In this document: positions 7,012 to 13,886 of the stretch, piece by piece | Layout of the letters: every line of letters starts with the position of its first letter | How positions within the stretch are numbered: position 1 is the first letter of the stretch | Assembly (NCBI GenBank): GCA_964430915.1 | Contig: CAYSHT010000047.1 | Span: 1 to 15,679, forward strand | Source: JAFGBH01 sp964430915 | GTDB lineage: Bacteria > Desulfobacterota > Syntrophia > Syntrophales > UBA2210 | Reading direction: 5' to 3' | DNA: 15,679 nucleotides | The notes under the pieces: model-generated | What the model was told of the DNA's origin: nothing | The model's input: only the letters and a program-made list of their open reading frames with translations | The model's database searches: none | Translations under genes and position numbers: made by a program

Positions 7012-7338
7012 TCAGTGTGCAGTGTTGGTAATGTAAAGACCCGCAACGCCCGCTATTATCAGAGTGATAAAGAGTATCTTGATAAGGGGCATAGATTCCT
7101 TGAGAAAGAGAAAACCTATCAATGCGACAAGCGCCGTACCTACTCCAGACCAGACGGCATAGGCGACACCCACATCAATCTTCTTGAGAGCAAGGGTAAG
7201 GAGGATAAAGGCAAGTCCGTAAAAAATAAAGATCAGTACAGAAGGCATCAACTTTGAAAAGCCTTCTGAGAGTTTCATTGAAACAGTGCCAGCCACCTCA
7301 AAGAGGATTGCTCCACCCATACATAACCAGCTTTGCAT
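7012..7338 (-). CDS. SMR-family multidrug efflux transporter (EmrE/Qac subtype)
   Basis: A 108-residue inner-membrane protein with four hydrophobic helices, the usual SMR size. Residues align with EmrE numbering without gaps through helix 3: E14 (proton and drug coupling), Y40, and W63 within AVWSGVG. The motif MKLSEGF (21-27) after helix 1 and SGVG after W63 match the quaternary-ammonium/Qac subtype better than the guanidinium (Gdx/SugE) subtype. It is expected to work as an antiparallel dimer exchanging protons for cationic compounds. The ATG at 7338 is preceded by GAGGT 6 bases upstream. It is monocistronic and convergent with the helicase gene with no gap between stop codons. Subtype call is by residue pattern only. 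Confidence 0.92.
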   Translation of the reverse strand: MQSWLCMGGAILFEVAGTVSMKLSEGFSKLMPSVLIFIFYGLAFILLTLALKKIDVGVAYAVWSGVGTALVALIGFLFLKESMPLIKILFITLIIAGVAGLYITNTAH

Positions 7339-7423
7339 TTTCTACCTCGCTATCATTGGAAGATATTTTTTACACGCACGAGGCGTGATACATTACTATG
7401 TCGACCGGGAGCGCACCCGCAAG

Positions 7424-7450
7424 CCCCGCCTTGTAGGCGGGGAGCTTCAC
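7424..7450 (+). repeat. partial REP-like hairpin, copy C
   Basis: CCCCGCC (7424-7430) and GGCGGGG (7436-7442) form a perfect 7-bp stem around TTGTA, followed by GGGGAGCTTCA, the same sequence that follows the second hairpin of copy A (GGGGAGCTTCAATA). Only this half of the unit is recognisable. It lies in the 175-base gap upstream of the SMR gene. Confidence 0.5.
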
Positions 7451-7460
7451 AAAACATGTA

Positions 7461-7494
7461 AAAAAAAGAGGGCACTTTGAAAGCCCTCTTTTTT
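7461..7494 (-). terminator. bidirectional intrinsic terminator
   Basis: The stem GAGGGC (7468-7473) pairs with GCCCTC (7483-7488) around a 9-base loop. An A7 run (7461-7467) lies on one side and a T6 run (7489-7494) on the other, so a U-tract follows the hairpin on either strand. It lies 20 bases past the LysM gene stop (minus strand), which it should terminate, and upstream of the SMR gene. Confidence 0.85.
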
Positions 7495-7513
7495 ACGGCA
7501 GTTATCTTTATTC

Positions 7514-7987
7514 CTAATAGGCGGGTGCTAACGCTTCATCGGGTGGAGTGTATGGTCGAGGGGCACCAGCTCGCTGTCTCGCTCCTTTTACCTCTTCGAT
7601 GGTGTAGCCGCCTCTTGGTATTTCCAGTCTCTGATCAGGATAGATGAGGTCTGGATCTCCAATCTGATCTTTATTTGCATTAAAGATAAGCGGCCACATG
7701 AACGGATCGTTATAAATGTCTTCGTATTCGGCTATCCACCACAGGCATTCACCTTTTTTAACAAGATGATACCCTGCGAGTTCCGGTTCATCTACCGAGC
7801 CTTCAATAACGGATTCCGCCTCTTCAAGAGGTACTTCTTCCTCCACGGCAACAACTTCTTCTTCCACCGTAGTCGGCTCCTCAATGAAGGCAGTGGATGG
7901 TTGTTTGACGCACCCTGAGATGAGAAAAATAAACCCGATGGAAAGAGCAAACAAAAACAAAAATCTTGAATATCTTTTTTTTGTCAT
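7514..7987 (-). CDS. LysM-domain lipoprotein
   Basis: A 157-residue protein with a basic start, hydrophobic segment and lipobox LISGC (cysteine 26), so predicted to be exported and lipid-anchored. A strongly acidic, glutamate/valine-rich linker spans about 36-69. One LysM domain follows at about 73-124 (YHLVKKGECLWWIAEY to PDLIYPDQRLEIP), a fold that binds peptidoglycan N-acetylglucosamine chains. A proline-rich tail ends the protein. The block YNDPFMWPLIFNANKDQI is one I associate with a deltaproteobacterial small LysM family. Likely role is tethering the envelope to the cell wall, with no catalytic domain visible. The ATG at 7987 has AAGGAG 8 bases upstream. It has its own promoter and terminator. 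Confidence 0.88.
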   Translation of the reverse strand: MTKKRYSRFLFLFALSIGFIFLISGCVKQPSTAFIEEPTTVEEEVVAVEEEVPLEEAESVIEGSVDEPELAGYHLVKKGECLWWIAEYEDIYNDPFMWPLIFNANKDQIGDPDLIYPDQRLEIPRGGYTIEEVKGARQRAGAPRPYTPPDEALAPAY

Positions 7988-8055
7988 CTCTAACTCTCCT
8001 TTTCTTTTAAGGGAACGTTGCTCAAGTCAACGAAACCAAATTAATGTATCTAAAT

Positions 8056-8084
8056 TTTATATAGATATCAATGCCCTTTGTCAA
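8056..8084 (-). promoter_or_regulatory. sigma-70-like promoter of the LysM lipoprotein with overlapping inverted repeats
   Basis: On the minus strand, TTGACA (8079-8084), a 17-base spacer and TATAAA (8056-8061) form an almost perfect promoter, with a start near 8049 and a leader of about 60 bases. Two inverted repeats overlap it. TATCTA (8047-8052) and TAGATA (8062-8067) straddle the -10. AAGAAAA (8083-8089) and TTTTCTT (8094-8100) lie at and upstream of the -35. They could be operators or simply A/T-rich coincidence; the upstream one could also form a weak hairpin after the aspS stop. Confidence 0.7.
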
Positions 8085-8120
8085 GAAAAATTATTTTCTT
8101 AAAGACCCGCCACCTTTACG

Positions 8121-9899
8121 TCAACGTGTATTTTTCAATGAAAGTTCGGCCAACTGGTCGAGATCGATCGAGGAGGGTGCGCCGGTGAGAAGACAGGTGG
8201 CTTTTTGTGTCTTTGGAAAGGCGATCACTTCTCGTATGGATTCGGCACCTGCCATGATCATGATAATTCTGTCCAAGCCAAAGGCAATTCCGCCGTGGGG
8301 AGGAGTTCCATACTCAAGTGCGTCAAGGAGAAAGCCAAACTTGGCTCTCGTTTCCTCCTCGTCGAATCCGAGGACCTCGAATACCTTTGATTGAATATCA
8401 CTTTTGTGAATCCGTATGCTTCCTCCCCCTATTTCAGAGCCATTGAGAACGAGATCGTAGGCCCTGGCCCTCACGCTTCCCGGATAAGTTTTTAGAGCCG
8501 GTATGTCTTCGGGAAGCGGTGCGGTAAAGGGGTGGTGATTGGCCATAAACCTTTCCTCTGTTTCACTGTACACAAACATGGGGAACTCTGTTATCCAGGT
8601 AAATTCAAAAAAGTTCTTCTTTATCAGATCAAGCTTCTGGGCCAGAAAGTTTCTCAGATTTCCGAGGGAATCATTCACAATCCCCGATGAGCCGGCGACA
8701 AAAAGGATGGTGTCTCCTTCTTTCGCTCCCATTTTTTCGTTGATCCCTTCAATTTCTTGTGCCGACAGGAATTTTGCAATCGGTGATGTCCAGCCATCTT
8801 CATTGACTCGTGCCCAGAGGATCCCCTTTGCTCCGTAAGTACCGACAAAATCACCCAGTCCGTCAAGGTCTTTCCGGGAGAGCCGTTTCCCATCCTCGAA
8901 CCTGATCGCCTTGACTATGCCGCCGCTTCCTATGGTCTCCTGAAATACCCTGAATTCCGATTTGCCGATTATGTCGGTCACGTCCCGAAGTTCCAGATCG
9001 AAACGTGTGTCCGGATTGTCCTTTCCATATCGTGCAATTGCTTCATCATAGGTGAGGCGGGGAAAGGGAGTATGCAGTGGTGCCCCCATTGCCGTTTCGA
9101 ATATATGGGCCATCATGCCTTCTACGGTGGAAATGATATCATTTTCTGTGATGAAGGACATTTCCATGTCTATTTGGGTGAATTCAGGCTGCCTGTCTGC
9201 CCTGAGATCTTCGTCTCGGAAACATTTCACTATCTGGAAGTATTTATCGAAACCCGATACCATTAAGAGTTGTTTAAAGAGCTGCGGAGACTGAGGCAGG
9301 GCATAAAACATTCCAGGGTTCAACCTGCTCGGAACAAGATAGTCACGGGCACCCTCGGGTGTGCTTTTTGTCAGGAAGGGTGTTTCAACTTCGATGAAAC
9401 CTTCCCTTTGAAGATAATTTCTGGTCTCTATTGCGACCCTGCTTCTCAGCATCATATTGTTGAGAAGGGTTTTTCTTCTCAGATCAAGATAACGATACGT
9501 GAGAAGAAGATTGCCCGATACCTCCGCCTCGTCATCAATATGAAAGGGGGGAGTCTTCGATTCGTTGAGAATTTCCATTTCATCGACGGCAACCTCAACG
9601 GCACCTGTCTTGAGAGAGGTATTGACCATGTCGTCCGGTCGAGGCTGTACTTTCCCTTTTACGGCGAGTACGAATTCGTTTCGTATTTTGTGTGCCTCTT
9701 TGTGCAGTTCGGGATTTACCTCCGGATTGAAAACGATCTGAACCATTCCTTCCCTGTCTCTCAGGTCAACAAAGATTAAATTACCCAGGTCTCTCCTCCG
9801 GTGCGACCACCCCATAAGGATTACCTCTTCGCCGATCTGCGACGTGGTGAGATCACCACAGTAGTGAGTTCTCTTCTTTTCCGTAATAAAGCCGTGCAC
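8121..9899 (-). CDS. aspS: aspartyl-tRNA synthetase
   Basis: Class II synthetase charging tRNA-Asp in the cytosol; 592 residues with the GTG start chosen here, the normal bacterial length. An N-terminal OB-fold anticodon-binding domain (about 1-110, ILMGWSHRRRDLGNLIFVDLRD) precedes the catalytic core. Motif 2 FRDEDLRADRQPEFTQ begins at F227, a GAD-type insert follows, and motif 3 GLDRI contains R544. The frame is open to an ATG at 9974, but that start would overlap hisS by 71 bases and add 25 unlikely residues. GTG at 9899 lies 4 bases after the hisS stop with AGAGG 9 bases upstream. Translation is therefore probably coupled to hisS. Whether it is discriminating or also charges tRNA-Asn cannot be decided here. 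Confidence 0.95.
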   Translation of the reverse strand: MHGFITEKKRTHYCGDLTTSQIGEEVILMGWSHRRRDLGNLIFVDLRDREGMVQIVFNPEVNPELHKEAHKIRNEFVLAVKGKVQPRPDDMVNTSLKTGAVEVAVDEMEILNESKTPPFHIDDEAEVSGNLLLTYRYLDLRRKTLLNNMMLRSRVAIETRNYLQREGFIEVETPFLTKSTPEGARDYLVPSRLNPGMFYALPQSPQLFKQLLMVSGFDKYFQIVKCFRDEDLRADRQPEFTQIDMEMSFITENDIISTVEGMMAHIFETAMGAPLHTPFPRLTYDEAIARYGKDNPDTRFDLELRDVTDIIGKSEFRVFQETIGSGGIVKAIRFEDGKRLSRKDLDGLGDFVGTYGAKGILWARVNEDGWTSPIAKFLSAQEIEGINEKMGAKEGDTILFVAGSSGIVNDSLGNLRNFLAQKLDLIKKNFFEFTWITEFPMFVYSETEERFMANHHPFTAPLPEDIPALKTYPGSVRARAYDLVLNGSEIGGGSIRIHKSDIQSKVFEVLGFDEEETRAKFGFLLDALEYGTPPHGGIAFGLDRIIMIMAGAESIREVIAFPKTQKATCLLTGAPSSIDLDQLAELSLKNTR

Positions 9900-9903
9900 T
9901 GTT

Positions 9904-11193
9904 CTATGCCTCTTTTCCTTCGTTTTTGTAGACCAGGCCTTGTAATGCATCGACTGCTGAATCCGTTGAGTCAATAGCGATGCTTTCCTGGCTTTTTGTT
10001 TCCATATTTCGCAACTGCGCCCTCTTTTCCTCCAGTTCCCTTTCGCCGATTATAAGGGTGTAATTACAGTTCAGCTTGTCTGATTGCTTCATCTGGCTCT
10101 TCAGGTTTTTGCCCGAAAAATCCATTTCAGCTCGTATCCCGGTCTTTCTGAGGGCATTGCAGAGAAGAAAGGAAAACTTCTGGGCCTTATCACCCAGGGC
10201 AGCAATGAACATATGGGGATGTTCCTGAAAGTCCTCATCTTTTTGGGGTATCATTGATATAAGGCGTTCAAAACCGATGGCAAACCCCACACCCGGTATA
10301 TCAGGACCGCCCAGCAGCTTAACCAGACCGTCATACCTGCCGCCACCGGTTACGGCATTCTGGGCACCAAGGGATTCGGTTGTTATTTCAAAGGCTGTCC
10401 GTGTGTAATAATCGAGACCCCGTACCATTTTTGTATTGACGTCGAAGGCGATGTCCAGGCCCGTTAATAGCCCTTTGACATTATCAAAGTGTTGGTGACA
10501 TTCCGTGCAGAGAAAATCCAGAATAACCGGAGCACCTGAGAGAATATCCTTACAACTTTCGACCTTACAATCGAATACCCTCAGAGGATTAGTGGTAAGA
10601 CGTCTTTTGCAGTCAGGGCAAAGGCTGTCCTCACTTCCCATGAGGAAGTCTGTTACCTCTTTTCGAAATCGCGGACGGCATTCGGCACATCCGAGGGAAT
10701 TTATTTCCAGGTTCAGATTGCCAAGCCCCACGGCCTTCAGAAAATGAATCAGCATAAATATGAGTTCGGCGTCGACACGGGGATCTTCCTGGCCGATGAA
10801 CTCCACATTGATCTGATGAAATTGCCTGAATCTTCCCTTCTGCGGCCTCTCGCGTCTGAACATGGGACCGATGGTAAAGAGTTTTGCAGAGGAGACCGTC
10901 TCATATATGTGATGTTCGATGTATGCCCTGATAACAGATGCCGTTGCCTCCGGCCGAAGTGTCAGGTACTCATTGCCGCGGTCGAGAAATGTATACATCT
11001 CCTTCTCAACGATATCGGTTGCCTCACCGATACCTCTCTTGAAAAGAGCGGTCTTTTCAAGGACAGGGATTCGAATTTCCTGTACGCCGAAATCGGAAAA
11101 TATCTCTCGGGCTATTCTTTCGACATACTGCCACTTGCCCGCCTCTTCCGGCAGAATATCTTTAAATCCCCTTACCGATGTTATTTTAGCCAT
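9904..11193 (-). CDS. hisS: histidyl-tRNA synthetase
   Basis: Class II synthetase charging tRNA-His; 429 residues from the ATG at 11193, the usual length. Motifs are the substrate-binding RPEATAS (80-86), motif 2 FRRERPQKGRFRQFHQ (112-127), the histidine-specific GLDYYTRTAFEI (259-270), GGGRYDGLV (283-291) and motif 3 GVGFAIGFERL (301-311). The insertion domain carries four cysteine pairs (169/172, 192/195, 209/214, 229/232), suggestive of metal binding and seen in HisRS of several bacterial lineages. The longer ATG at 11235 is rejected because MAKITSVRGFKDILP is the family N-terminus and AAGGAG precedes the 11193 ATG by 11 bases. It lies between comEC and aspS on the same strand. Confidence 0.96.
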   Translation of the reverse strand: MAKITSVRGFKDILPEEAGKWQYVERIAREIFSDFGVQEIRIPVLEKTALFKRGIGEATDIVEKEMYTFLDRGNEYLTLRPEATASVIRAYIEHHIYETVSSAKLFTIGPMFRRERPQKGRFRQFHQINVEFIGQEDPRVDAELIFMLIHFLKAVGLGNLNLEINSLGCAECRPRFRKEVTDFLMGSEDSLCPDCKRRLTTNPLRVFDCKVESCKDILSGAPVILDFLCTECHQHFDNVKGLLTGLDIAFDVNTKMVRGLDYYTRTAFEITTESLGAQNAVTGGGRYDGLVKLLGGPDIPGVGFAIGFERLISMIPQKDEDFQEHPHMFIAALGDKAQKFSFLLCNALRKTGIRAEMDFSGKNLKSQMKQSDKLNCNYTLIIGERELEEKRAQLRNMETKSQESIAIDSTDSAVDALQGLVYKNEGKEA

Positions 11194-11261
11194 AGTATTG
11201 AAAACTCCTTGTCTTAGGGGGTGAGTTGTTAACATATCTCCCCTTGAAAGGCAATAAGAAT

Positions 11262-13763
11262 TCAGGAATCAACATCGGAATATGACTGCCCTTTATTTGA
11301 TATACCCAAAGGACGTTGTGTCCTTATAGCTATATCATTCCCATTCGTTTTTATGATGACCGCCCCATCTAAATCGGTCCTGAAAATCCGTGCATTAATT
11401 CGTTCATATCTCTCGATTACATCATTGTGAGGAAAACCGGCCACGTTTTCGAAACCGCAACTGAAGACGACAACATCAGGTCGAACGTGATCAAGAAAGG
11501 AGGACGAACTCGATCTGCACGATCCGTGATGAGGTGCGAGGATAACACTGCTTTTCAGGTTGTCTCCCGACATGACAAGTCTTCTCTCGACTTCCTCCGA
11601 TATGTCGGCGGGAAGTAATATGGTTGCGTTCCGAAAGGTGATTTTCATTACCAGGCCGTTATCGTTTGAACTGGATGTTGGAACACCCGCTCCTCTATCA
11701 ACGATCGGCTCTGGAGGATTCAATATTTTTATGACGGTATCTCCGAGTCCTATATCAGGCGTGTTTCGGCTTATAATCCTGTGAGGAATGTTGTGTTCCC
11801 TGATTGATTTTGTAAAGTACCGGTACGTCTCCAGATTTGAGATCTCTCCGTTTGACCACACCTCTCCCACATCGAAATTGTTCAGGATATAGACGAGACC
11901 GCCCAGATGGTCCTGGTCGGGATGGGTGAGGACAACAATGTCGAGTTTCTTTATCCTTTGGTGCCATAAAAAGGGAGCAACCACGTACTTGCCTACGTCA
12001 AAGCCTTTCGTATAAAAACCGCCTCCATCGACAAGCATCTTCCTGCCGCCGGGGAATTCTATCAGGCCTGCGTTTCCCTGCCCCACGTCGATAAATGTTG
12101 CCGTGAGATGATTCGGGTCCCTTCCCCTCAGGTTGATATAGGAAATATCCGCAAGAAAGAAAATAACGATAACAGCAAGGACTGTCTTAAGGAAAATACT
12201 CTTCTTCTTTGCACTGTCTCTCTTCAGAAGTTTAATGATCGTTATTACAAAAAGGTAGTAAACGACTATTTCAATTATGGTGGGGGTAGTGACTGAAAAA
12301 CTGGCAACCGAAAGGGAGGCCAGAAAATCGATGACGGAAAGAGAGATCCCCACAAAAAAGGAGGCAATCTTTATCATGAAAGTGGCAGTCAGGGTCGATA
12401 ATGGCGCGAATATTATAAAGACTATTCCTGCCGGAAGAACCAGAAACCCTATCAAGGGAATGATGAGGACATTCGAAACGAGGGTTACCGTCGATATTCT
12501 GTTGAAATAAAAGGCTATAAGGGGGACCGTACCTGCTATGGCACTGATACTGACCGCAAGGAAGAGAAAAAAGGAAGAAAGGATTTTTTTGAAAGACGAA
12601 GGCGGACCCTCACTTTTCCTGAGAAAAAGCGCGTTCAATGTCGGGGTGATAACCAGAATTGCCGCGACGGCGGTAAAGGAGAGCTGAAAGGAGATGTCGA
12701 AAAGAGAGGAGGGTGAGAAGATAAGAATAATGAGGGCGGCGAAGGCAAGAGTGTTTAAGAGGTCTCTCTCCCTTCCGAGGAAAAGCGCGGCCAGAAAGGA
12801 AAGTATCATTATGGTGGCCCTGATGGTGGAGATTCCGAGACCCGATATGAATGCGTAACCGACGATAGGTATGACGACAAAGAGGGCAGAGGCCTTTCTG
12901 ATATTGAATCTCAAAAGCAGGTATTCAGAGGATTTCATGAGATGGGTTGCGAGAAAGAAAAACAGAGACGCAATAATACCGATGTGGAGACCCGATATGG
13001 CAAGTATATGTGAAATGCCCGCGCGGTTGAATTTTTCCCGGATATCCTCCGGGATCCCTTTTTTTTCACCAAGAATAAGGGCCTGAAGAATGCTGCCTTC
13101 GGAAACCGGCGACGTTCCCAATATAGATGCTCTCAGGTGTGACCTGTATCTTTCCAGCTTTGTCTTTAGATAGGACCCCCTGTTCTTTCTGAGTACAACG
13201 ATGTTTGACGGGTTACTTATTGACCCGATTGCCCTGATACCCCGAACAAGGAGATATCTTTTATAATCAAATCCCCCCGGATTGTTGAAGTTGTGAGGTA
13301 TCCTTAGCCTCGTTTTTGCCTTTATATAATCGCCGTATTCAAAGTTACGAACGTTATTTTTTACCGACAGCGAGACCCTGCCGTGAACGGGAATGACCTC
13401 CTCCTTCTGAATGATTTTAACCTTTTCGATAATAAAGGTTGTCTTTAAAGGTGATGTCTCAGGACTTTTGCAAACCAACCCGTGAATTACGATTCCACGT
13501 CCTGCATAGAGAGAAATATCGTTTTTGACCGGTTTCTGGTATAAGGAGACCCGCGTGTTGAGAATTCCGAAGAGAAATAGTAAAAAGAGAAGACCACAGA
13601 AGAGGAGCCGATAATGCACCCTGATAAAAGAGAAGAAAAGAAGTATAAGGGCTGCAAGGGAAAATGAGAGGACAGAGGTGTTTGATAGATCGGTGTAGTT
13701 TCCAATTATTATCCCTGCGATTACTGCAATGAGCAAAGGAATTATTGGTTTTTGCATTTTCAT
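11262..13763 (-). CDS. comEC: ComEC/Rec2 DNA-import channel protein
   Basis: An 833-residue inner-membrane protein with all three parts of full-length ComEC. The N-terminal membrane plus OB-like (DUF4131) region spans about 1-190, including GRVSLSVKNN and NFNNPGGFDYKRYL. The multi-helix competence domain spans about 215-500, with HILAISGLHIGI and SGLGISTIRATIM. The C-terminal metallo-beta-lactamase-like domain starts near F557 (FIDVGQGN), with H614-x4-H619 (HPDQDH) and H745-H746 (PHHGS). It is thought to pass single-stranded DNA into the cytoplasm during transformation, the nuclease-like domain possibly degrading the other strand. Metal ligands look intact. No strong Shine-Dalgarno precedes the ATG at 13763; an in-frame ATG two codons later is an alternative. 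It probably heads the comEC-hisS-aspS unit and is divergent from pilS. Confidence 0.95.
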   Translation of the reverse strand: MKMQKPIIPLLIAVIAGIIIGNYTDLSNTSVLSFSLAALILLFFSFIRVHYRLLFCGLLFLLFLFGILNTRVSLYQKPVKNDISLYAGRGIVIHGLVCKSPETSPLKTTFIIEKVKIIQKEEVIPVHGRVSLSVKNNVRNFEYGDYIKAKTRLRIPHNFNNPGGFDYKRYLLVRGIRAIGSISNPSNIVVLRKNRGSYLKTKLERYRSHLRASILGTSPVSEGSILQALILGEKKGIPEDIREKFNRAGISHILAISGLHIGIIASLFFFLATHLMKSSEYLLLRFNIRKASALFVVIPIVGYAFISGLGISTIRATIMILSFLAALFLGRERDLLNTLAFAALIILIFSPSSLFDISFQLSFTAVAAILVITPTLNALFLRKSEGPPSSFKKILSSFFLFLAVSISAIAGTVPLIAFYFNRISTVTLVSNVLIIPLIGFLVLPAGIVFIIFAPLSTLTATFMIKIASFFVGISLSVIDFLASLSVASFSVTTPTIIEIVVYYLFVITIIKLLKRDSAKKKSIFLKTVLAVIVIFFLADISYINLRGRDPNHLTATFIDVGQGNAGLIEFPGGRKMLVDGGGFYTKGFDVGKYVVAPFLWHQRIKKLDIVVLTHPDQDHLGGLVYILNNFDVGEVWSNGEISNLETYRYFTKSIREHNIPHRIISRNTPDIGLGDTVIKILNPPEPIVDRGAGVPTSSSNDNGLVMKITFRNATILLPADISEEVERRLVMSGDNLKSSVILAPHHGSCRSSSSSFLDHVRPDVVVFSCGFENVAGFPHNDVIERYERINARIFRTDLDGAVIIKTNGNDIAIRTQRPLGISNKGQSYSDVDS

Positions 13764-13833
13764 GAGAGCATATTTGAGGTATTCTACTGTTAATGAAAGG
13801 TGAACTCCCTGTAATGGCCTTTTCCCGACTATC

Positions 13834-13863
13834 TATATATCATGCATCACTTTATTGCGGCAA
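13834..13863 (-). promoter_or_regulatory. weak candidate promoter for comEC
   Basis: On the minus strand TTGCCG (13858-13863) and TATATA (13834-13839) are separated by 18 bases. Each hexamer matches the consensus at four of six positions. It would give a leader of about 60 bases. It is the best candidate I found in the 123-base divergent gap; I found none for pilS. Confidence 0.3.
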
Positions 13864-13885
13864 TATAAAGGGAGGTATTTACCTC
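13850..13885 (+). promoter_or_regulatory. pilS leader with two inverted repeats, one covering the ribosome binding site
   Basis: CTTTATTGC (13850-13858) pairs with GCAATATAAAG (13860-13870) apart from a 2-base bulge. It is followed at once by the perfect palindrome GAGGTA TT TACCTC (13872-13885), which contains the GGAGG Shine-Dalgarno (13871-13875) in its left arm and ends one base before the ATG at 13887. A 5-bp stem with a 4-base loop could partly hide the ribosome binding site. Confidence 0.45.
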
Positions 13886-13886
13886 T

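Noticed and set aside
7373..7387. Possible guanidine-II riboswitch upstream of the SMR gene, from a CACGC-ACGAG-GCGTG hairpin
   Set aside because: The ACGA-type loop is on the plus strand whereas the SMR gene is on the minus strand, only one hairpin is present, and the transporter has Qac-type rather than Gdx-type residues.
9270..9779. 169-codon open frame antisense to aspS
   Set aside because: It is a codon-usage shadow of the AspRS catalytic core; no independent coding evidence.
9900..9974. Upstream ATG extension of aspS
   Set aside because: It would overlap hisS by 71 bases and add residues unlike any AspRS N-terminus; GTG at 9899 has a suitable ribosome binding site.
11194..11235. Upstream ATG extension of hisS
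   Set aside because: The 14 extra residues do not fit the family; MAKITSVRGFKDILP at 11193 does, and it has AAGGAG upstream.
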